A stretch of 64,000 nt of DNA from Selenomonadaceae bacterium (lineage in GTDB: Bacteria; Bacillota; Negativicutes; Selenomonadales; Selenomonadaceae), in NCBI GenBank assembly GCA_017427545.1, contig JAFRSO010000051.1:1-64000 (forward strand), given 5' to 3'. The translations under genes were made by a program, and so were the position numbers. Within the stretch, counting starts at the first letter, position 1. Every line of letters begins with the position of its first letter. This document shows positions 44,340 through 52,700 of the stretch, piece after piece. Below the pieces are notes generated by a model. It did not search any database, had not been told where the DNA came from, and saw only the letters and a program-made list of their open reading frames with translations.

Positions 44340-44840
44340 ATGTTGGCTTTGGGAATTGACCCCGGCTCGGCAATTTGCGGTTACGGTTTTGTTGAGCAAG
44401 TCAGCGGGCATTTGCTTGCGAAAAATTTCGGCGTGATAACAACTTCGCCGCAAGCTCGTATGCAAGACAGATTGCTCAAAATTCACACGGAACTTGACGC
44501 GCTGATAAAAAATTTTCAACCGCAAGTCATGGGCATAGAAAAACTTTTTTTCGGGAAGAACGCCACAACTGCAATACCCGTCGGACAAGCGCGAGGCGTC
44601 GTATTGTTGTGCGCGGCGCAGAATAATCTTGACATAATCGAGATAACGCCCAATGAAGTCAAGCAATCAATCACGGGCTACGGCGGTGCTGATAAGGCGC
44701 AGGTTATCTACATGGTGACGAAAATTTTAAATCTTCCTGAACCGCCCAAACCTGATGACGCGGCCGATGCTTTGGCGATAGCGATTGCGGCGGGTTATGA
44801 GGCAAATTCTTTGGCGCGCAGAAATTTTTTGGAGACTTGA
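44340..44840 (+). CDS. ruvC: Holliday junction resolvase RuvC
   Basis: 166 residues. The acidic catalytic set is present: Asp7 in LGIDPGSAICGYG, Glu67 in MGIEKLFFGKN, and Asp140/Asp143 in PKPDDAADALAIAI. It resolves four-way junctions with RuvAB. The ATG begins on the base after the yebC stop, so translation is probably coupled. ruvA follows after 3 bases. Confidence 0.97.
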   Translation: MLALGIDPGSAICGYGFVEQVSGHLLAKNFGVITTSPQARMQDRLLKIHTELDALIKNFQPQVMGIEKLFFGKNATTAIPVGQARGVVLLCAAQNNLDIIEITPNEVKQSITGYGGADKAQVIYMVTKILNLPEPPKPDDAADALAIAIAAGYEANSLARRNFLET

Positions 44841-44843
44841 GCG

Positions 44844-45437
44844 ATGATCGGTTATTTGAGCGGGAAGGTTAAATTTCTCTTCGACGACGCCTGTATTCTC
44901 GACGTAGCGGGCGTCGGATATAAAGTTTTCGTCGACGCACAAACTCGACAGACTTTGACACGCGGTGAGGCGGCAGAATTTTTCATTCACACGGTGGTCA
45001 GGGAAGATTCGATAACTTTGTTCGGAGTGAAGAATCAAGCGGCATTTGAGCTGTTTGAATTGCTGTTGACGGTTTCGGGTATCGGGGCGAAGAGTGCGCT
45101 TGCAATCGTGTCGAAAATTTCAGCGGCGGAATTTGCACGAGCGGTGGCATTGCAGGACATAAAAACTTTAACGCGATTACCAGGCGTCGGGAAAAAATCC
45201 GCCGAAAGAATTTTGCTTGAGCTTAAGGGCAAAGTTCAATCGCTCGCCGAAAATTTTTCTGCGGAAGAATTTCAACCCGTGATTCAATCGACAGCTGCGG
45301 AGGAGGCTCAAGAGGCCTTGGAGGCTTTGGGCTACACGTCGGAAGAAATTTCTGCGGCGTTCAAGTCGGCACCAAAAAATTCCACGACGGAACAGTTGAT
45401 AAAGTTCGCGCTTAAAGATTTAAACCGTTCACTATAA
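44844..45437 (+). CDS. ruvA: Holliday junction DNA-binding protein RuvA
   Basis: 197 residues in three domains: OB fold (MIGYLSGKVKFLFDDACILDVAGVGYKV), two helix-hairpin-helix motifs (LLTVSGIGAKSALAIVS; LTRLPGVGKKSAERILLELK), and the C-terminal RuvB-contacting domain (EAQEALEALGYTSEEISAAFK). It binds the junction as a tetramer. ruvB, normally next, is missing here: a 328-base gap with a structured element and then fabG follows. Confidence 0.97.
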   Translation: MIGYLSGKVKFLFDDACILDVAGVGYKVFVDAQTRQTLTRGEAAEFFIHTVVREDSITLFGVKNQAAFELFELLLTVSGIGAKSALAIVSKISAAEFARAVALQDIKTLTRLPGVGKKSAERILLELKGKVQSLAENFSAEEFQPVIQSTAAEEAQEALEALGYTSEEISAAFKSAPKNSTTEQLIKFALKDLNRSL

Positions 45438-45660
45438 AAATTACCGCTTCCACGAGTAATTGAGGCCGTCAAGGATGACGGCCGCCGCGACCACGACGCA
45501 GGATTGCGTCGTTAGCGGCACGAACGGTTGACTTCAGCCGTTACGTTGGAGCAGTGAGGATTAACCGCCCCTGCGAGGCGTCCTTTCTTTTTGCTACTTT
45601 TTCTTTGGACGCGCAAAGAAAAAGTAGTTTAATCGAAAAGAAAAAGTAGATTACTCTCGG
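45438..45660 (+). ncRNA. Multi-hairpin element with GGA loops (candidate CsrA-binding RNA)
   Basis: This part of the 328-base gap before fabG has no ORF. It holds a series of perfect hairpins: GGCCGTC/GACGGCC (45464-45483) with loop AAGGAT; ACGACGCA/TGCGTCGT (45493-45512) with loop GGAT; AACGGTTG/CAGCCGTT (45523-45542); an AGGA in a looser stem (45557-45560); and a 14-base-pair stem (45594-45607 with 45614-45627) with a GGA at the loop. AGGA in hairpin loops is the known CsrA/RsmA binding signature. Strand is assumed from flanking genes. Neither transcription nor a csrA gene is visible here. Confidence 0.45.
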
Positions 45661-45710
45661 CTTTCCTGAAAATAAAATGTTACGTACATGAATTCTGCGT
45701 TCAAAAAAAG

Positions 45711-45739
45711 TAGACAAGCGAAAATCTTTGTGCTATATT
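45711..45739 (+). promoter_or_regulatory. Promoter of fabG operon
   Basis: TAGACA (45711-45716), 17-base spacer, TATATT (45734-45739): one mismatch to each sigma-A box, 27 bases before the fabG start. Confidence 0.7.
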
Positions 45740-45765
45740 CTGCAAACGGGAGGCGAAAGGTTGTA

Positions 45766-46515
45766 ATGAGTTCAAATTTATCAGGCAAGGTGGCGTTCGT
45801 GACAGGAGCTTCACGCGGTATCGGACGTGCAATAGCATTGCGACTGGCGGCTGACGGTGCCAAAGTTGCTTTGAACTTCGCAAGCAACAGTGCAAAAGCT
45901 GAAGCTGTCAAAGCGGAAATTGAAACTTCCGGCGGCGTGGCAATGTTGGTGCAGGGCGATGTTGCAAAGTTCGAGGTCGTCACGGAGCTGATCAAAAAAG
46001 TTGTCGACGAGTGGGGACGGCTGGACATTCTGATAAACAACGCCGGCATAACCCGCGACAATCTCCTGCTCAAGATGAATGAAGACGATTTCGACCGCGT
46101 TATCAGCACGAACTTAAAAGGCGTCTTCAACTGCACGAAGGCCGTTACAAAGCTCATGATGAAACAACGCGGCGGGCGTATCGTCAACATGTCGAGCGTC
46201 GTCGGACTCAAGGGCAACATCAGCCAAACAAATTATGCGGCGGCGAAGGCGGGCATAATCGGTTTCACGAAATCGGCGGCCAGAGAGCTTGCCTCGCGTG
46301 GCGTGACGGTAAACGCTGTTGCGCCGGGTTTTATCAACACCGATATGACTGCCGCGCTAAGCGAAAAAGTCAAGGAAGTTATGTTGCAAGAGATACCTGC
46401 GGGGAGGATGGGAACTCCCGAAGACGTTGCCAATGCAGTAGCGTTCTTGGTATCAAATGAGGCGGCGTATATCACCGGTCAAGTTCTGTCGGTTGACGGC
46501 GGAATGGCCATGTGA
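45766..46515 (+). CDS. fabG: 3-oxoacyl-ACP reductase
   Basis: 249 residues from ATG at 45766 (AAAGG five bases before it). Short-chain dehydrogenase with NADPH site TGASRGIGRAIALRL, NNAGITRDN, the catalytic Ser in MSSVVGLKGN and YAAAK (Tyr-x3-Lys), and the tail GQVLSVDGGMAM. It reduces 3-oxoacyl-ACP in fatty acid elongation. acpP follows after 27 bases, supporting a fatty-acid operon. Confidence 0.96.
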   Translation: MSSNLSGKVAFVTGASRGIGRAIALRLAADGAKVALNFASNSAKAEAVKAEIETSGGVAMLVQGDVAKFEVVTELIKKVVDEWGRLDILINNAGITRDNLLLKMNEDDFDRVISTNLKGVFNCTKAVTKLMMKQRGGRIVNMSSVVGLKGNISQTNYAAAKAGIIGFTKSAARELASRGVTVNAVAPGFINTDMTAALSEKVKEVMLQEIPAGRMGTPEDVANAVAFLVSNEAAYITGQVLSVDGGMAM

Positions 46516-46542
46516 ACGCGGCTTTGAAAGGAGGTGCTACGC

Positions 46543-46779
46543 GTGTCAACGTTTGAACAGGTTAAAAAAATCGTCAAAGAGCAACTCGGAGTCGAAGAGG
46601 AAGAAATTCAGATGAGTTCTACTTTCGTCGACGACCTCGGTGCCGATTCTCTGGACATAGTCGAATTGATTATGGCTTTCGAGGAGGAATTCAACATTGA
46701 AATCCCCGACGAGAAGGCCGAAAAAATTAAGACTGTGGAAGATGTTGTTAAGTACATAGACGGAGAAACCAACGCTTGA
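46543..46779 (+). CDS. acpP: Acyl carrier protein
   Basis: 78 residues, highly acidic. Ser36 in [20 protein letters not shown] carries the phosphopantetheine arm. The GTG at 46543 lies 8 bases after AAAGGAGG; an earlier GTG at 46534 overlaps that site. It carries acyl chains for fatty acid synthesis. Confidence 0.97.
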   Translation: MSTFEQVKKIVKEQLGVEEEEIQMSSTFVDDLGADSLDIVELIMAFEEEFNIEIPDEKAEKIKTVEDVVKYIDGETNA

Positions 46780-46786
46780 TTTAGTG

Positions 46787-46845
46787 TCTAGTGATTAGTG
46801 GTTAGTGGTTAGAATTCTAATCACTAATCACCAATCACTAATCAC
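46787..46845. repeat. GTGATTA/TAATCAC inverted heptamer repeat
   Basis: AGTGATTAGTGGTTAGTGG units on the left face TAATCACTAATCACCAATC units on the right around GAATTC. The arms pair with a few G-U wobbles. Confidence 0.9.
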
Positions 46846-46864
46846 TTTTTGGAGAGGATTATCG

Positions 46865-47815
46865 GTGAAACTACCGGAACTTAAAATAGGAAATAAAACA
46901 GCAAAAATCCCAATCGTGCAGGGCGGCATGGCAATTCGCCTTTCAACGGCAAGATTGGCGGCGGCGGTTGCCAATGAAGGCGGCATAGGATTAATCGCGG
47001 CTTCGGGCATGGCTCATGAAGAATTGCGCTATGAAATCAAATTGGCACGCTCCCTGACCGACGGAATAATCGGGATAAACATAATGGTCGCGGCAAGCGA
47101 TTTTGCGGGGATTGTTCATACGGCAATGGACGCGGGCATTGATTTAATCGTTGCAGGCGCGGGGTTTTCACGCGATATTTTCGGGCTGGGTAGAGAGTCC
47201 GGCACGCCGATAGTTCCGATAGTTTCTTCAGTCAAGCTGGCAAAAATTTCACAGAAACTCGGAGCGGCGGCGGTAGTCGTCGAAGGCAAAGAGGCCGGCG
47301 GTCACCTGGGCACAGATATTTCCGTTCGCGAGTTGATTGAACCGATTCGCGCAGCAATCAATATTCCCGTCATAGCGGCCGGCGGCGTCCTCACCGGTAA
47401 AGATATTGCCGAAGTCTTGAAAATGGGCGCAAACGGCGTTCAAATGGGATCACGTTTTGCGGCAAGTCTCGAATCAAACGGTGCGCCGAGCTTGAAGGAA
47501 TATTACCTTAAATCGCAGCCGGAAGATGTCGTCGTCATAAACAGCCCCGTAGGTTTACCCGGTAGAGCTGTGCGGACGCCATTTTCAAAGCGAGTAATGG
47601 CGGGACGTGTTCCGCCGAAAACTTGCGACTCATGCCTCAAGGCCTGCAAGCATAATTTCTGCATCGTCCGAGCACTCACGCGCGCTCAACAGGGCGATTT
47701 GGAAACGGGCTTGGTCTTCACGGGTGAATACATGCCGCGTATCAAAGAAATTTTGCCTGTCAAGGAAATTATCCGTCAACTTGTCACGGAGGCGGAAGAA
47801 TTCTATCAGCCATAA
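46865..47815 (+). CDS. Nitronate monooxygenase / FabK-like FMN enzyme with Cys cluster
   Basis: 316 residues from a GTG 7 bases after GGAGAGG. TIM-barrel FMN family: IPIVQGGMAIRLSTARLAAAVANEGGIGLIAASG, GINIMVAA, VVVEGKEAGGHLGTD, VIAAGGVLTGKDIAEVLKMGANGVQMGSRF. It lies behind fabG and acpP, where an enoyl-ACP reductase (FabK) would fit, but a C-terminal cluster Cys-x2-Cys-x3-Cys-x4-Cys (CDSCLKACKHNFC) is not a FabK trait. The cluster could bind iron-sulfur or zinc. Either a FabK relative or a flavin oxidoreductase. Confidence 0.8.
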   Translation: MKLPELKIGNKTAKIPIVQGGMAIRLSTARLAAAVANEGGIGLIAASGMAHEELRYEIKLARSLTDGIIGINIMVAASDFAGIVHTAMDAGIDLIVAGAGFSRDIFGLGRESGTPIVPIVSSVKLAKISQKLGAAAVVVEGKEAGGHLGTDISVRELIEPIRAAINIPVIAAGGVLTGKDIAEVLKMGANGVQMGSRFAASLESNGAPSLKEYYLKSQPEDVVVINSPVGLPGRAVRTPFSKRVMAGRVPPKTCDSCLKACKHNFCIVRALTRAQQGDLETGLVFTGEYMPRIKEILPVKEIIRQLVTEAEEFYQP

Positions 47816-47856
47816 AAAAATCCCCTTCCGATTCGGAGGGGGAAAAATTTTTTTAG
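47813..47856. terminator. Bidirectional terminator
   Basis: CCCCTTCCG pairs with CGGAGGGG with one bulged base. A run of T follows on the plus strand and the A run before the stem gives U on the minus strand. It serves two convergent genes. Confidence 0.8.
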
Positions 47857-48251
47857 CCGAAAAATAATTTAAACACCGACTGAAAATTATCGTGCGCCGA
47901 TTGCCAGACCGGTATCATCGACACGCCGAAGAATAAAATTAAATTTAAAATCAGCGTCGCCACAGATTTTTTCGCGACGGAATAAAATGCCAATATGACG
48001 CAAACGCACCATATCGCCAGTTGCCAAGTTTCGACGACCAATGCATCTTTGTACGCCGAATAAATCAATATGCACGCCACAAACAAAATTATAATCGACA
48101 ACGCCAAAATCCATTTAAACCGCGTCGTCATGTGGAAAATTCCGTTACCGTTTTCATCTTTGACCTCGTCGAGCGAAGTCACATCAAATCTTGCGTCGCC
48201 CTCGTTATGTGTTACAGGTTCGGACTTTTTTTGAAAATTATCGTCGTTCAT
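47853..48251 (-). CDS. Small membrane protein of unknown function
   Basis: 132 residues, not recognised. The first 45 residues are polar and acidic (cytoplasmic). Three hydrophobic segments follow at about 47-66, 76-92 and 97-116. The family may be a small YIP- or DUF-type membrane protein, but no motif supports a name. It stands alone on the minus strand between two plus-strand genes. Confidence 0.65.
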   Translation of the reverse strand: MNDDNFQKKSEPVTHNEGDARFDVTSLDEVKDENGNGIFHMTTRFKWILALSIIILFVACILIYSAYKDALVVETWQLAIWCVCVILAFYSVAKKSVATLILNLILFFGVSMIPVWQSAHDNFQSVFKLFFG

Positions 48252-48329
48252 AAAATCGCCCCCTACTTGAAATAATTTTAAATTGCTGCCCGCGCTTAGT
48301 CAAGGATTTTTGCAAAGGAGATGATTGCC

Positions 48330-48926
48330 TTGGTTGAATCGGAATTGAAAAAAATTTTGGCGGCGATAAATGCCCGCGATGAAAAAACTTTTTCAGCCCG
48401 CGTCGACTTGAAAACACTGTCGGACATTGCTTACGATGAGGCGACTGACGTGCTTGCCAAAAATTGTGAACACTTCCACGAGCTTTATCCGAAAGATTTA
48501 TTTTTCAAATTCGGCTCAAGGATTCTGCGCATTTACAACGAAAAATTTCGCGGCGTGCACCTCGGATTGATTAGAAAAGTTATCGCCGCATACTTCGACG
48601 GGAGCTTTCATGACGCTCAAAATTTTTCCAAGACGCCGATTAAATTTCTTGCCGCGGAGTTGGATAAACTTCTCAAGACTTTGCACGCTGAATTTGGCGA
48701 CGAAAAAATTTCCGGTGACAAGGCGACTCTCGAAGTTAAAATGGTCGGCGACAACTCAAGCTACGGTCGAATGATTGACACGTTGAATTTTGTTTTGGAG
48801 TTCGACAGGCGCGGTGACGAGTGGCGGCTTTTCAAAATAAAAAACGTCGAAGAACTGGTTCCGCCAATCCTCGACATTGCGGAAAGATATTGGCCCGCCT
48901 CGTGGGATTTGGGCATAAAACTTTGA
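48330..48926 (+). CDS. Conserved-looking protein of unknown function
   Basis: About 198 residues. An ATG at 48321 touches the AAAGGAG site, so the TTG nine bases later (48330) is the better start. It has no signal peptide or membrane segment. It looks like a helical N-terminal half (ESELKKILAAINARDEKTFSARVDL) and an NTF2-like or DUF2939-like beta half (VKMVGDNSSYGRMIDTLNFVLEFDRRGDEWRLFKIKNVEEL). No catalytic residues are recognised. Confidence 0.6.
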   Translation: MVESELKKILAAINARDEKTFSARVDLKTLSDIAYDEATDVLAKNCEHFHELYPKDLFFKFGSRILRIYNEKFRGVHLGLIRKVIAAYFDGSFHDAQNFSKTPIKFLAAELDKLLKTLHAEFGDEKISGDKATLEVKMVGDNSSYGRMIDTLNFVLEFDRRGDEWRLFKIKNVEELVPPILDIAERYWPASWDLGIKL

Positions 48927-48931
48927 TTCAT

Positions 48932-48972
48932 GCCGAAGCGTTCTTGCAATTCAAGTTCGCGTCGGCTTTTTA
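48932..48972 (+). terminator. Possible terminator
   Basis: GCCG..GCG pairs with CGC..CGGC, then TTTTT, just after the stop at 48926. Confidence 0.45.
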
Positions 48973-48975
48973 ATT

Positions 48976-49686
48976 TCAACGGCTGATTTCAAATTCAACA
49001 TGAACACTCGCCGAACAAGTCAGCGTACCGCTCTCAATCGGCGTCTCAACATCAGCGGCGGCATCTTCCATCGCCATTGAACGAGCCATTTTATAATTTC
49101 TCGGCGCGGAAACGTGACTTGAATTAATCGACACGTTGCGAACACTCACGATATTTTTGCCCAGTGCAAAGGCGGCAACTTCAGCTTTACGTTTTGCGTC
49201 AAGAACGGCAAGTCTTAAAGCCTCGTCCTGATGAGCGGCCTTGTTGCGAAGTCCGAAGTTCAAGCTGTCGACGCGATTGGCTCCGTGATTCAACGCCGCG
49301 TCGATAACTTTTCCGACGAGATTTAAATCATCAACGATAATCGTCACGGAATTTGTCGCCTCGTAGCCATCAAGAGTGCGCTTGCCGTTATCATGGTGGC
49401 GATAAACGGGATTGAAGCTGTAATTGCCCGTCGAAATATTTCTGCGCTCAATTCCCAACGCGACAATCGAATTGATTACGGAAGTGGCGGTGCGGGCATT
49501 TGCACTTTGAACGGCGGCAGGATTTTTTTCACGCGTGACCACTCCAACTGAAATTGTAGCGCGGTCTGGTTGAGCCTCGACGATTCCTTCACCACTGACT
49601 AAAATTGACGGCGGGGGAATTTCTGCTGCAAAAGTCGTTGTGCAAATCATCATCACGATTAAAAATGTCAAGCTGAAAAATTTCAT
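48976..49686 (-). CDS. Exported SIMPL-domain (DUF541) protein
   Basis: 236 residues from ATG at 49686 with GAGGTG before it; a longer start at 49734 would pass through the promoter. Signal peptide MKFFSLTFLIVMMICTTTFAA. SIMPL domain: VSGEGIVEAQPDRATISVGVVTREKNPAAVQSANA, then YEATNSVTIIVDDLNLVGKVIDAALNHGANRVDSLNFGL. Known relatives include BP26 of Brucella and YggE, periplasmic proteins of unclear function that form ring-like assemblies. It is transcribed divergently from purL with overlapping -35 boxes. Confidence 0.88.
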   Translation of the reverse strand: MKFFSLTFLIVMMICTTTFAAEIPPPSILVSGEGIVEAQPDRATISVGVVTREKNPAAVQSANARTATSVINSIVALGIERRNISTGNYSFNPVYRHHDNGKRTLDGYEATNSVTIIVDDLNLVGKVIDAALNHGANRVDSLNFGLRNKAAHQDEALRLAVLDAKRKAEVAAFALGKNIVSVRNVSINSSHVSAPRNYKMARSMAMEDAAADVETPIESGTLTCSASVHVEFEISR

Positions 49687-49705
49687 GGCAATCACCTCGA
49701 AAAGA

Positions 49706-49756
49706 ATTTTATCACAAATAACCGCGCTTGCCAAAGCCGACTCAAGATTTTACAAT
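49706..49756. promoter_or_regulatory. Divergent promoters with overlapping -35 boxes (SIMPL / purL)
   Basis: Plus strand: TTGCCA (49728-49733), 17 bases, TACAAT (49751-49756), for purL. Minus strand: TTGGCA (49729-49734), 17 bases, TAAAAT (49706-49711), for the SIMPL gene. Every box has one mismatch to consensus. Confidence 0.75.
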
Positions 49757-49785
49757 GGAAAAAATTTTTCTGCGGAGGGATGCTT

Positions 49786-52700
49786 ATGGTTAAGAGAATT
49801 TACGTTGAAAAGCGCACCGGTTTCGACGTGCCCGCAAAACAGTTGCTTGAAGATTTCCGCGAGACTTTGGACGTGAAACTTTCGGGTGTAAGATTGCTCG
49901 TTCGCTATGATGTGGAAGATTTGAGCGACGAAGATTTTTTGCGCGTCCGTGACATAGTTTTTCGTGAGCCGAATGTTGATAATTTTTATTACGACTTGCC
50001 CGCCGACATTGATTTAACGAAAACTTTTGCGGTTGAATATTTGCCGGGACAATTCGATCAGCGTGCCGACTCCGCCGCACAATGTGTTCAGCTCGTCACC
50101 GGTAAAGACCTTCCGACGATTCACTCTGCGCGGATAATTTCAATCATCGGCGACATTTCGGCGGAAGACTTCGCCAAGATTAAAGCTTACTCGATTAACG
50201 CCATTGAATCACGAGAGGCGAGCTTTAAAATCCCTGCGACGCTGAAAATTTCTGCCGAGACTCCGCCCGACGTTGAAGTTTTGAAAAATTTTAACGACCT
50301 TGACGACGCCGGCTTGAAAAAATTTTTATCTGAACGCGGGCTGGCAATGAACTTGGACGACTTGAAGTTTTGCCAAAAATATTTCCGCGACACCGAGCAC
50401 CGTCCGCCGACAATTACCGAATTGAAAGTTATCGATACGTATTGGAGCGACCATTGCCGCCATACGACTTTCACGACCGCGATTGATGACGTGACTTTTG
50501 AGGCGGGCGCGGAAGTTATTGAGCGGGCGTTTAAAGAATATCTTGCCGTTCACAATCCCGCCAAAGATATTTCGTTGATGGATTTGGGGACGATTGGCGC
50601 AAAAATTGTTAAGCCGAAAAATCTTGACACGTCCGAAGAAATTAACGCCTGCAGTATCAAAATCAAGGCGACGATTGACGGTTGCGAGGAAGATTGGCTG
50701 GTTATGTTCAAGAATGAGACGCACAATCACCCGACGGAAATTGAACCGTTCGGAGGCGCGGCAACGTGTTTGGGCGGAGCAATTCGAGATCCTTTGAGCG
50801 GGCGCAGTTACGTTTATCAGGCAATGCGCGTGACGGGTGCAGCTGATCCGCGTAAAAAATTTTCGGAAACATTGCCGGGTAAACTTCCGCAGAAAAAAAT
50901 TGTTCGAGGCGCGGCGCAAGGTTACAGTTCATACGGCAATCAAATCGGTTTGGCGACGGGGCAAGTCCGCGAATTTTATCATGAGGGCTATCTTGCAAAG
51001 CGTATGGAAATCGGCGCGGTAATTGCGGCGGCTCCTGCTGAAAATGTCGTCAGAAGTCGTCCGCAATCGGGTGATAAAGTGATTTTGTTAGGCGGCAGGA
51101 CGGGTCGTGACGGTATCGGCGGGGCGACAGGTTCAAGCAAAGTTCATACGGCCGAATCACTCACGAAAAGTGGCGCGGAAGTTCAAAAGGGCAATCCTCC
51201 TACTGAACGGAAAATTCAGCGGCTGTTCAGAAATCCCGACGCGGCGAAATTAATCAAACGTTGCAATGATTTTGGCGCAGGAGGCGTGGCGGTTGCAGTC
51301 GGTGAATTGGCTGCGGGCTTGAAGATAAATCTTGACGCCGTGAGGAAAAAATATGACGGACTTGACGGTACAGAGCTTGCCATTTCCGAATCGCAAGAGC
51401 GTATGGCGGTCGTGTTGAGTTCAAGCGACGTGGAGAAATTTATTTCACTGGCCGACGCTGAAAATTTGGAAGCCTACGAAGTTGCCGAAGTCACCGATAG
51501 CGGGCGCATGGTGATGAATTGGCGCGGCGTTGAGATTGTCAACATCAGCCGAAAATTTTTCGATACCAACGGCGTCAAGCGGCATATCAAAGCTAAATGC
51601 GAAATGCGTAATGCGCAATGCGTAATGAATTCAAAAAAATCATGGTTTGAAAATTTGCGCGGATTAAATGTTTGCAGTCAAAAAGGTTTGGTTGAACGAT
51701 TTGATTCGACGATTGGCGCGGCGACAATTTTAATGCCGTTTGGCGGGAAAAATCAGTTGACGCCGGCTGAAGGAATGGTCGCGAAAATTCCGACTGACGG
51801 TGAAACTTCCACGGCAACGGCTATGACTTTCGGATTCGACGCGGACATTTCGGAGCAAAGTCCGTTTCACGGGGCGATTGATGCGGTGACGAGTTCGCTG
51901 GCAAAATTGGTGGCAATCGGCGCGGATTATTCGACGGCCTATTTGACGTTCCAAGAATATTTCGAGAAACTCGGCGACAATCCCGACAAATGGGGAAAAC
52001 CTCTTGCGGCATTGTTGGGAGCATTTATCGCGCAGAAAAATTTCGGAGTGGCGGCAATCGGCGGTAAAGATTCGATGAGCGGGACTTTTGAAAATCTTCA
52101 CGTGCCGCCGACGCTGGTAAGTTTTGCAGTTGCAGTTGTCGACGCGACAAAAGTCATTTCGCCCGAATTCAAAGCCCCGAATCACAAAATTTATCTGGTC
52201 GAATGTCCGCGAGATGTTGACGGCGTGCCCGATTTTGACGCGCTGAAGAAAAATTTTTCAACCGTCCACGAACTCATCAATTCCGGCAAAATTATTTCGG
52301 CGATGAGTATTCAAGCGGGCGGAATTGCTGCGGCGATTTCTAAAATGGCAATCGGCAACGACATTGGATTTAAATTTCTAGTTCCTAGTTCCCAGTTCCT
52401 AGTTCCTACTTACGGCAGCTTGATTGTTGAGGCGACTGAAAATCTTGACTTCAAGCTGATTGGCGAAACTATTTCCGAACCTGTGATAATTTTTGGCGAC
52501 GAAAAAATTTCTCTTGACGACGTGAAAAAATCCCTTGCCGAACCGTTGGAAAAAATTTTTCCGACGCGCACGAAGTCTGCAATACAAAATATTCCTAACG
52601 AAACAAAAAAAATTACGCATTGCGCATCACGCATTTCGCATTGCCGTCCGAAAATTTTTATACCCGTCTTCCCCGGCACGAATTGCGAATATGACAGCGC

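Noticed and set aside
43905..44666. Minus-strand open frame of 253 codons across yebC and ruvC
   Set aside because: Antisense to two clearly recognised genes, with no ribosome site and no recognisable protein features.
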